A DNA stretch of 64,000 bases. Origin: Moringa oleifera. Its lineage: Eukaryota; Streptophyta; Magnoliopsida; Brassicales; Moringaceae. The stretch covers positions 6,202,001 to 6,266,000 of the forward strand of contig JAJFZO010000609.1 of NCBI GenBank assembly GCA_021397835.1. The letters are read 5' to 3'. The notes beneath the pieces are model-generated. The model was not told the DNA's origin. It did not search any database and saw nothing but the letters and a program-made list of their open reading frames with translations. The translations under genes were made by a program, and so were the position numbers. Shown in pieces: positions 48,721 through 58,034 of the stretch; within the stretch, counting starts at the first letter, position 1, and every line of letters begins with the position of its first letter.

Positions 48721-51377
48721 AAGTTTTGAATACTCTATTTTTATTTAATTTATGACTTATTATTTTTAACTAATTTTTTTAAATTTTATTTAATATTTTT
48801 AATTAATTATTTACTAATTAAATAATTTATCTATCATAATGAAATAAAAAAATTAATTATTTGTTTCTTTATTACAAAAAAATCAAAAATTACATATGAG
48901 ATTACGATGTATAATAATTATTTTTAAAATTATAAAATTTAATGAATTTTTTGTATAGTTTAATTCACATAAAATTATAGTCTAACATTGAAGATATTTT
49001 GTTAGACTTTTGGAGATGCTAATGAAAACTAAGAATATCTCAGTCATCAATCAAGATAACAAATTATCAATAAAAAATTAAATAATTTATAGTGAAATAA
49101 TTATAATAAAATTTGAAATCCTTGAGTTTTAAGTAATTAGTTTCTTAATTGCTATTAAATTTTATTTTTTTATTTCTTATATTATTTATTTCTTTATCAA
49201 TAATCCAATTAAAATTAGATTAAATAATTTTGATAATTGATAACAATTATTCATTATGAGACCAGCTTTACACTTCAACTTTATTATTTGATATGATAAT
49301 GTGTACTTAAGTTTACAAAATTTACAATAATATATTTATGAGAAGAAAATTAAAAAAAAAACTTTCATAACTGATAACAGCAAACAATAAAGTTTTGTTG
49401 AATATTTATATATATAAGTTCATGTCTAGTGATATTTTATGTTGAAAACAGCTTTCTCTCTCAATGGAACCATAGTTTGGACAGGAGATTTAAGAATTTT
49501 TAATTATGTATTTGTCGTGTATTATAAAGCATGATTGGTTGCACTTGAATCTTTTGTTAAATATTTAGATCTCATTAAAATTTGAGTTAATTTCACAAGG
49601 ATTTTTAACTATCATGGTTCAATTTTCAAAACCAATCATTAAGAAACCTATTATAATATTATAGCAACTTTGAACCATCATAAAACTAGAACAACGTTTA
49701 ACTATCATAAAATTATAATAATTAATTTTATAACATCTATTGCAAAAATTGTTGAAAATTTTATACTGTTTAATCATCATAATTATGATCAATTTTTTAA
49801 AGTGTTATTTTATAATATTTGTTTAACCATCTCCAAAATATAATAGTTTTTAAAAATATTTTTAAAAAATCATAATAATATTATTACGGTTTCTAAAGAG
49901 CATACCAATAAAACTATATATTTTTAAGATAGAATAGAGACCATCATAACCTTTTATAGAAAATGTTTTAAACAATTATTTAAATTTTTTTATTTAATCT
50001 ATATTGTTTATTGGTATTTAATTAAGTATTATACAAATAATAAAATAACAAAAATATATTTATAATTAAAATAATGACTTATCATACATAGTTCATAATG
50101 CTACCTAAAAATATCAAGTAGCTTGGTATTGATACATGAAAGAAAGTCTTCAGATAGTTGTAATGAAAAGGTGATTTGATGGAGAAAAGTAAAAGATAAG
50201 GTCAAAAATGGATCATTAAGTGATCGAGATTCTTTCCAACGATCAAGTTAGTATTGAGTAAAACAAAGTTTTAGTTAGTGAATAGATAGCGTGTGTAGAT
50301 ATAGACGTGGTTATGTTTATATAGCCGTTTAGAGGGTACTCTTATCATTTCATCATAAATATGACTTGTCTTTGCTTTGGTAAGTGAGATACAGATTTAC
50401 TTTTGAGTTGATTCTTCGCATTTTTCATTTCTTTGGGTTGTCGACCTTCAACTATGACAACCTTACATTGACTCTACTGTAGCTAAGTTGACACCTACAA
50501 CATATCTTATGCCAACCCTTTGACTTTTACTTTGATCGTTTAACTTTATTGTTCGGCATGACTTTTTAGGAGAATGTGTCCAAAAGGATCGGGTGGATTA
50601 TGGGCCTCTTATGATATTGAATTAAATTTGACTTTATAACAAGTCTCTCACTTTTAGGGCTATAAGAGCCAACTTAGGCATTTTCTAGCATTAGGAAGTA
50701 AGATGCATGGGCTTTTACTTATGTGTGCATGTATATATATATATATATATATGTATCTATTTATATATTTTTTTTGTTATTTTGTTTATTATTTTATTAT
50801 ATATTTTTAATAAATAATTGGTTTGTTTGCATGCAACAGCCATGCAATCTGCATGGGTCCTCTTATGCGAATCTGCATGTAGTCTACATCATGGACTCAT
50901 CCCATTTCCTGTGTGGTCAGTGAATGGATTTAATTTTCTTTTTCTTTCCTGAGATTGCCATCATTTTGTTGCCTTGTTTGTTATAAGAGATGACATTTAA
51001 TTGATAAATGCTTTGTTGAAAATTTAATTTTTTCCTTCTATCTTGCTCTTGTCTTTTCAATATTTATAGTATAAGGTATCTCAATCTTTATACTCGTCTT
51101 TTCATTTTATTTTGGTAAGGGTTTAACCATGTGTCATGTTCTAATTGAAAGCCTTCAATTGTAAATGGCCTTTGCCATTACTCTTATCTTCACTTCTCCA
51201 TTTTGGCTTTCTTCGTACCTTCCTTGGTAAGCTTTTCTTCCTCGTTTTTTATAACTTTTCATAGTCGAATCTTTTATTACTGCTTCTATTTCTTTCATTA
51301 TTGCTCATTCCCCCCTAAAAAGTATTAGGTCCCTTCATGAATTCAATCTCTTTCTATGTACCTTTATCCTGTCCAAG
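48721..51377. other. AT-rich intergenic DNA with a TA microsatellite
   Basis: I see no gene. A TA repeat of about ten units lies at 50732-50752. The stretch ends at the terminus of a CACTA element. Confidence 0.5.
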
Positions 51378-51830
51378 CACTGCTACAAATAAAAGCTTTT
51401 ATGACAGTTAAAAATGGTTTTTAATGACAGTTGTAAAATTGTCATCTTTGTTCATGTCATCAAAGGGAAGAAGTTTTAATGACAGTTATGGAACTATCAT
51501 TGAAAGCATTACCTTTTAATGACAGTTCTATTGAAACTGTCATTAAAGGGATGACTTTTTAATGATAGTTCAAACATAACTGTCGTTAAAAGGGGTACCC
51601 TTTAACGACAATTCCAACACAATTGTCGTTAAAGGGTACCCCTTTTAACGACAGTTATGTTTGAACTGTCGTTAAAGGGTGGCACCCTTTAACAACAGTT
51701 CCAACACAACTATCGTTAAAGGTGGTACCCTTTAACGACAGTTTCAAACAGAACTGTCGTTAAAGGGGGATACCCTTTAATGACAGTTCCAATGAAATTG
51801 TCATTAAAAGAGGATACCCATTAAAGGTAT
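51378..51830. repeat. Terminal and subterminal repeats of CACTA A
   Basis: About a dozen copies of a motif like TTAACGACAGTT or its complement AACTGTCGTTAAAGG, arranged as inverted pairs separated by short spacers. Subterminal repeats of this kind are the binding sites for the TNP1/TNPA-type protein in En/Spm elements. Confidence 0.88.
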
Positions 51831-52359
51831 TTTTTGTATTTATTTCAAAATAAATAAAATTCAAATTATCCAAAACCTGTTTTCACATCATCCATATACA
51901 TCAATACAATTCTTCACAATATATATGCAACAAAAAATTTTTATGTTATACACTTTAATACCATTCTAACAGAGATCGTCATTACTTCTTTCATATCTGA
52001 AAACACTCAAAATAATCTAATCCAAAAAAGTAATAAGAAACAAATAAAACAAAAGATCACTAATGTTTGATGTTATAATTGAACTCTATATGTACAATAC
52101 ATAAGTTAAAATATTACACAATCCTAAAAATTCAACTATATAAATTCAATAATGGTCATGTGTACAAAAATCATCAAAATTCAACTTTCTAATATGGCAC
52201 TCCAAAGAAATTGTCTAACCTCCTTTCTAACTTCATCAATATCCGATTGGGTGTAAGTATCTACTTCCATTAACTATATTTCAAAAAAAAAAAAGATTAG
52301 TCCAATTAAAATTTTTAATAAACACATCAATTAATTACTTAAGTATTTACATAAGCAAA

Positions 52360-53750
52360 TAATTAAAAACTTACCATTTTTGCATATGGGATATTTCTAT
52401 CACGTCTATCAATGATGTCCCTTAAAAATTTCATAATATAATATCTACACTCAGTATTTGAAGGTTGATGTGGACACTGCATTAAAAATTTATCATTATT
52501 ACATTTTGCAAAATAAATAAAACTAACATCACATATAGGTTTAAATATACATACCTTAGCAGGAATACTCCTAGGAATGCGCCTATTGCTTGATTCTTTG
52601 AAAACTTGAAACAATTTAAAAGAACTGCTAATAGAAAATAATCAATATTATTAAGAGTAAGAAAAAATATATACTAACATAAATGAAAATATTTTCACTT
52701 ACGTGGACATAAGTTGATCTAGTTCTTGACGAGAACCATGGTTCAAAGGATCAAAAATACTGTACACAAAATTACGAGGCTCGACAACCACCAACAACCA
52801 GTGCTGCCTACATTATGAAAAATAAATGTAAAAAATATGTTAAACAAATCTATTAATAATTTTAATTAGTATTATAACTTACCTCAAGTTATAAGGAAAT
52901 ATCACTACTCCTTCGTCACATGGATCCATCATTCTATTGGTTAAGTGACGAGCTTGAGTGTCTATACTTATAGACATTCCATATGACAATGTTGACGGAT
53001 CAGCAAATACAAAATACTTTCTCAAGCCAAGTGCAGCTAAATCTGTATAAAGTTTACTAAAATAACAAAGGGTAAGAAAAATATAAATATGATGTAGCCA
53101 AATAATAATAACCAAATAAAAATTCAAAAGACATACGTACACAATGTAAGCCTAAATAATGGTGACACTTAGCTCTTCCATGTGACAAAATTGCATGATA
53201 TCTTCTCGAGCCACAGATACATGTCCATCAGAAGCAAAGACTTCAGTAAAAGGTATGTGTATTGCTTCATGAGGTGCCATCACCTTATTCACATAATTAT
53301 ACATCTTCTGTAATCCTTGTGGTAGCCCAACAGAAGATAGTTGTTGTGATGATTGTGGTTTTGTCAATGTTAGTGCTTTCTTAACTAGCAACTTACCTTG
53401 TTGCTTTATAGTCGATAGCTGAAAAAATTTTGCAAACTTAGTTGACATTAATAGGTTGACTTTATAAAATATATTACCAAAAACATTACCTCATGTGTAC
53501 CAACAATGACCCAATCTCGAGGCCAAGCAACAACTGAACCAAGTGCAGAAAAAACATTTGTGAGTCCACCTTCTGGGTTAGGACGAGGGAACGGTGCATC
53601 ACCATGAATAGCTACATCCACTGTCACCCGAACATCACCAAAAAATAATGGACGCCTGTGGATGAACTGATTAGCAGTATGATCTATGAAGATAACCCCA
53701 CTTGCCACTATGTAGTCTGATGATTGGATGAACATATGGCATGGCTCACA
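52360..53750 (-). pseudogene. CACTA A TNP1-type gene, 3' half with Ulp1 C48 protease
   Basis: Read from 53750 down. A conserved domain with YIVASGVIFIDHTANQFIHRRPL and DVAIHGDAPFPRPNPEGGLTN occupies 53735-53470. A linker (53448-53152) and the Ulp1 core follow in short exons: LGLRKYFVFADP (about 53030), QHWLLVVVEPRNFVYSIFDP (about 52800-52740) and TECRYYIMKFLRDII (about 52460-52420). The expected His (HW), Asp (FDP) and Cys (TEC) of a C48 protease are all present. Exon borders are not all resolved, so I cannot say whether the protease part could still be translated. Confidence 0.75.
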
Positions 53751-53775
53751 CTGTAATGATCCAAAAAAACATAAG

Positions 53776-55280
53776 TTACGTTCGTAATATTATTAATATC
53801 ACATCTACTATGAATAACATGTAACATACTTTGTTGTCGTGTGGTGCCACTGTAGGTGCTGGTGGTGTGACTGGCATAGGTGACTGAGGTATTGGATATT
53901 CTTCTTCCTCCAATAACCCAGTTATATTATTGCTAGCTTTACTTGAATGAAATTGCATTGTAGATTTTTCTTGTTGGACATCATCATTTTTGTTCGCAAC
54001 AATATTTGTCAAAACCTCTTTATGCTCTGTAAACCACCTTATCATCTCTGCCAATTGCTATTGATCTAATTGCATACTTTGAGGGACATTCAACTTTTTA
54101 GGCTTCCCAAAATAAGATGTGATAGTTACCCCAGATCCTTGACCTCTAATTCGTCCGGGGTGCTCAAGTGTACCAAGAGCTTTCGTCAGTACATCTTCTG
54201 GACCGAAGTTTGTAAATTTACCATGTGTGCTCTGTGTCATCAACTCATCCTACAATGTTATAATAAAATTAATCAATAAACATGAAATTTATTACTATAA
54301 ATGCTAGAAAAAAGTTGAACTATACTTACAATTCTTTCTCCACACAGTCGACTCGCATCATTCACATATTCTCCCTTTTTATTCTGTCGTGAAGCCTTCC
54401 ACAATAAGGCACGATCAATTTGAGCATCGCTACCCAATGCTTGTTTTTTTTTTAACATAAAGAGTGAACATGTTAGATTTTAGAATGTATTACCAAATGA
54501 ATATATTATTAATTATAAACATAATAAATGGAAGAGAAAAACTTACAAGTTCACTTTCTAGCCCTGCAAATCCCTTTCTAGATAGACGATGATCGTACAC
54601 ATTCTTCTTTCTTTTCTCTTTTGCTATTTGTCTCTTTTCATGTAAGATCAATACACATCAACATTTGGAGAAAATTATATAAACAAAAACTTTATTAACT
54701 ATAAATACATACCTGAAACTCTTCTGTTATACGAGAGTTCACAAATTCTTGCCATATCCCAACATCAATAACACTGCTATATTCTTCAGGTGGAAATGAT
54801 AAAAATTTCAAGTCATCAATGTAAGGGAATATGTGCTTTGATGTAAGATTGGTCTTGAAGTTCCTCCATTTGTTTACAGCAGACTGAAGTACATACCTTT
54901 TCATACTCGCATCAATATCATACGTCTCCTACAACATATTATAAAAAAGTGAATTGGTGCAAATCAAATTAATTAACAGTAAACTAATTGAAAAGCAATA
55001 CCACATTGTGTTTCATTTAACTTACCAATATTGTCTCCCAAATCTTATTTTTCATTTCAATGCTTACTGAGTGCCAATTCACGATATTTATAGGCACCGT
55101 ATTACGTACCACCACCCCAATATAGCTATTGAATTGGATGCCATTCCTCCCAATTGGTTGACCTTTCTCATTTACCTCGATCGTGAGCTTAACTCCGGAA
55201 GCACGACTTTTAATTATCTTAGGCATACTAGTGATACCTCATTTTTTGGGCCCTTGAGAGCTTTCACTTGAGTGTTCAGA
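53776..55280 (-). pseudogene. CACTA A TNP1-type gene, 5' half (Ptta/En/Spm transposase domain)
   Basis: On the minus strand the start MDPSEHSSES (about 55290) is followed by a TGA where related frames continue, then KIIKSRASGVKLTIEVNEKG and WHSVSIEMKNKIWE (55226-55017). KRYVLQSAVNKWRNFKTNLT (54904) and KQALGSDAQIDRALLWKASR (54460) come next. HGKFTNFGPEDVLTKALGT and HPGRIRGQG are at 54240-54150, and a proline-rich acidic tail ends near 53800. This is the plant transposase family PF03004 (Ptta/En/Spm). It normally binds subterminal repeats and works with TNP2. The gene carries at least one internal stop. Confidence 0.78.
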
Positions 55281-55439
55281 AGGATCCATCAAATCTATAA
55301 ACAATAACAAAATATGGTTAGCATCATATATGCAAAATATGATACAACATGATAAAATTATAAAAAAAATAAAATTATAAAAAAACACAATAACTTTGAC
55401 ACATGAGGCAATTGATTATTACCTTAAAAAATACTCAAA

Positions 55440-55876
55440 CCCACAATCCTTTATCATTGTCTCGAGCATACACAAGATGATGCTCATCCATTTGGTCAAA
55501 TAAATCAGCAGGTAGCAAATTATTACAAGAAGACATGTGCTCCATACTAATATCGCATAAATCATCATCTTCATCATAGTCTTGTGGAGGTGTTGACAGC
55601 ACTACAGACCATTTGGCATCAATTGGATCTTCAATGTAAAATACTTGTCTTGCTTGTGAAGCCAATATAAACTGATCATTCCTATGTCTAATCCGATTGA
55701 GATCAACTAGCACAACTCCTAGATCATCAACTTTAACATTGCTACTATTCTCAATCCAATCACATTTGAAAATTGAAACTCTGAAAGCGATAACCGTTGA
55801 TAATATATTCAGGATACTTGATTATTGTGGATCGAGGACCATGGGCAAGCCATCGTAGTGTTGATGAGACATTATG
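55440..55876 (-). pseudogene. CACTA A TNP2 C-terminus (DUF4216) with internal deletion
   Basis: The stretch 55713-55435 reads VDLNRIRHRNDQFILASQARQ, then VFYIEDPIDAKWSVVLSTPP, the C-terminal end of DUF4216. Upstream, GYRF is joined directly to a SFNFQM segment. The roughly 170 bp that element B still has here (including SSAKDKNPIYGDLSFYG) are missing from A, which shifts the frame. At 55876 the gene is cut by element B, and it resumes at 61776. Confidence 0.82.
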
Positions 55877-55879
55877 ATT
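55877..55879. other. Left ATT target-site duplication of element B
   Basis: ATT directly before CACTAC at 55880 is matched by ATT at 61773-61775. The uninterrupted sequence is seen in element B's own TNP2 copy (60824-60840, minus sense GACATTATGATTGGATG), which has a single ATT. Confidence 0.88.
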
Positions 55880-55916
55880 CACTACTTAAAAAATTATAAT
55901 AATTGACACCAATTTA

Positions 55917-56110
55917 ATGACAGTTATTCAAAAAAACTGTCATTAAAAGATTTATTAACATTTTTTATGACAGTTATTTCAAAACTGTCATCAAAAGTAA
56001 GGTGTTTAAAAACTAACGTTAAAAGATAACATTTAACGTCAGTTCTCATGGGACTGACGTCAAATGTTAAAACTTTGACGCCAGTTCTTGAAGAACTGGC
56101 GTCAAAGGCC
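55917..56110. repeat. Left subterminal inverted repeats of CACTA B
   Basis: Pairs such as ATGACAGTT with AACTGTCAT, AACGTCAGTT with ACTGACGT, and TTTGACGCCAGTTCTT with AAGAACTGGCGTCAAA form short hairpins. The core base changes along the series (GACAG, GTCAG, GCCAG). Confidence 0.85.
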
Positions 56111-56345
56111 AATATTGCAGCAGCATGGTTGCTGCTGCTTTCCTTGCTGCAGCTGTAAGCAGCCATTGCTCTGCAGCAATGGCTGCTGCTGTTGCTGCAA
56201 AAGGCAGCACCAAGGTCCGGATTGAAGACCATTGCTGCAGCTGTAAGCAGCCATTGCTCTGCAGCAATGGCTGCTGCTGTTGCCGCAAGAGGCAGCACCA
56301 AGGTCCGGATTGAAGACCATTGCTGCAGCTGTAAGCAGCCATGGT
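56105..56345. repeat. 88-bp GC-rich tandem repeat with hairpin
   Basis: GCTGCAGCTGTAAGCAGCC recurs at 56147, 56234 and 56322 (87-88 bp apart). Each unit contains a perfect 12-bp stem, GCAGCCATTGCT with AGCAATGGCTGC, around a CTGC loop. The Ala/Gln/Ser-rich frames through it on both strands are by-products of the repeat. Confidence 0.85.
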
Positions 56346-56437
56346 CTTTTTGTTTAAGCTATGGTTGGTGATTTGAGTTCTTTACTTAGTTTCAGTGAAA
56401 TTGCGAGCCAACACAAAAGCAGAGTTATGCCACTTCT

Positions 56438-56467
56438 CTGGCCTTCAACGCCAGTTCTGGAAGAACT
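56438..56467 (+). repeat. Left arm of 30-bp inverted repeat around the RPT2 fragment
   Basis: It matches the complement of 56984-57013 at 29 of 30 positions and continues for about two more bases outward. It carries the element's GCCAG-type subterminal motif. Confidence 0.88.
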
Positions 56468-56499
56468 ACCGTTGAAGGCCAGGAACCTTCAACCCCAGT

Positions 56500-56974
56500 G
56501 AGCTCCACTACTGCTTCTTTAATTTCCTGTATCTGGGAATCTAAACCTCCCACATCAGCATATGATTCCAATGGAGCTTTCTCAGCCTTCATTACAGACA
56601 CCATGGGATCAACTTCATCTTGCAGCAGTCCTATAACAGAAAGAACATCATTACAGACACCATGGGATCAGCCTTGGATTGATCCTCCTGGCCTTCTCCT
56701 CCTGCGGCTTAAGCCGCTCCTGATTGCTCACGAACTCTTCTTCCATTAACAGATAGTCTTTGATTCTTTCCAGCTTTAGCAATCTAAGCTTGCACTTCGT
56801 TGAAGGTGTCACTGTGGGTAGCCGAGCAGCAGCCTCGGGCCCCTTTTGCTTGCGTTGCTTGCGACCAACCCGAGCAGGGGGTGCCGCTGGCTTGAACTTC
56901 TTCTCTTTCTTGTCGCTGCCGTCTGGCTTCCAGTCACCCTGCCGGTTCAGACCCCCTGATGAACCCTGACCCAT
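56500..56974 (-). pseudogene. RPT2: Captured 26S proteasome subunit RPT2 (PSMC1) gene fragment
   Basis: From the ATG at 56974 the minus strand encodes the N-terminus of the 19S base ATPase RPT2: [47 protein letters not shown] and [16 protein letters not shown] one-base loss after EEKA shifts the frame out of the EED-SK segment. After a 22-bp duplication and what looks like the end of an intron (TTCTTTCTGTTATAG), RPT2 sequence resumes with [34 protein letters not shown] and EAVEL, the region before the AAA+ domain. Residues between about 86 and the LLQDEV block, and everything after, are missing. It cannot make a working proteasome subunit. The retained intron end indicates capture of genomic DNA rather than of mRNA. 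Confidence 0.92.
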
Positions 56975-56983
56975 AGCTCGGAT

Positions 56984-57013
56984 AGTTCTTACAGAACTGG
57001 CGTTGAAGGCCAG
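56984..57013 (+). repeat. Right arm of 30-bp inverted repeat around the RPT2 fragment
   Basis: Complement of 56438-56467 with one mismatch. It lies 10 bp upstream of the captured RPT2 start codon. Confidence 0.88.
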
Positions 57014-57124
57014 AGTGGGGTTCTAAATTTTTTTCCAGAGCCCTCTAGATCCCGCCATAACCTCCCGCTTCATTTTTTCTCTCTAAGGTCAGAATTCTCC
57101 TCTTCACAGACTGTCCAGAAGCAG

Positions 57125-57598
57125 CTGCACCGCCAGCCTTCCATTCTCCGGCGATTCTCCTGTCTGCAGTCCATCCACAACCAGCTGGGGTAGCTGGTGG
57201 TAGCCGTTTCCCCACTCTTCTCCGGCCATTCTCCTTTCTGCAGTCAATCCAGAATCAGCTGGTGTAGCTGCTGGCAGCGTTTCCAGCACTCTCTGTTTTG
57301 GTCTTTGTCCACACAGCAGCCATTCTCCGGCGAGTCTCCTGTCTGCAGTCCATCCACAACCAGCTGGGGTAGCTGGTGGTAGCCGTTTCCCCACTCTTCT
57401 CCGGCCATTCTCCTTTCTGCAGTCAATCCAGAATCAGCTGGTGTAACTGCTGGCAGCGTTTCCAGCACTCTCTGTTTTGGTCTTTGTCCACACAGCAGCC
57501 ATTCTCCGGCCATTCTCCTGTCTGCAGTCCATCCACAACCAGCTGGGGTAGCTGGTGGCAGCCTTTTCCCCACTCTTCTCCGGCCATTCTCTATACAG
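57125..57598 (+). repeat. 179-bp tandem repeat, about 2.7 copies, upstream of TNP2
   Basis: TGTCTGCAGTCCATCCACAA recurs at 57161, 57340 and 57519, exactly 179 bp apart, with only a few differences between copies. The array ends at CTATACAG followed by GTAGATG, a good splice donor. It is therefore probably the promoter or leader exon of TNP2. Confidence 0.88.
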
Positions 57599-58033
57599 GT
57601 AGATGAAATTTTATTTTGAGAAGTTTTTGTTTAATTGTGTTAGGTGAATTGTTATTGATTGATGAAATTTTAATTTTTTTTATTAATATATTTGGATGAA
57701 CATATTTGGTATGAATGGATATATATTGATATATTTATTATTTTATAATTATTAAAATTTTTAGATTAATTGATAAATTAAAAATGTTAATTAGATGAAT
57801 TTATATTTTGATAAATTAATTATATATTAGGTGTAGATGAATTTATGGTTGAATTAATTTTTTTACGTAAGATTAATTGGTATGTTTTATCAAATTTAAT
57901 TATATTGATTTATTGTTAACATAAATTAATATATTTAGTTAAATTTTAAATAGATAATTAATTAAATTATGCTGTTCAAAATAGTATATTAGATGCTTGA
58001 AACGTAAATAATTAAATGTCTTTTAAATTTCAG
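57599..58033 (+). other. Presumed leader intron of CACTA B TNP2
   Basis: AT-rich sequence with a donor-like GTAGATG at 57599 and the acceptor AAATTTCAG just before the TNP2 ATG. No coding content. Confidence 0.55.
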
Positions 58034-58034
58034 A

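Noticed and set aside
51375..51377. AAG as target duplication matched to the right end of element B
   Set aside because: The 51378 terminus belongs to element A, whose other end is outside the window; B's true duplication is ATT.
56067..56342. Ala/Gln/Ser-rich open frames on both strands
   Set aside because: They arise from the GCAGC-rich 88-bp tandem repeat; open in several frames and without codon constraint.
57104..57606. Open frames of about 100 codons through the 179-bp array
   Set aside because: Repeats whose unit length is not a multiple of three; frames open on both strands and no known domain.
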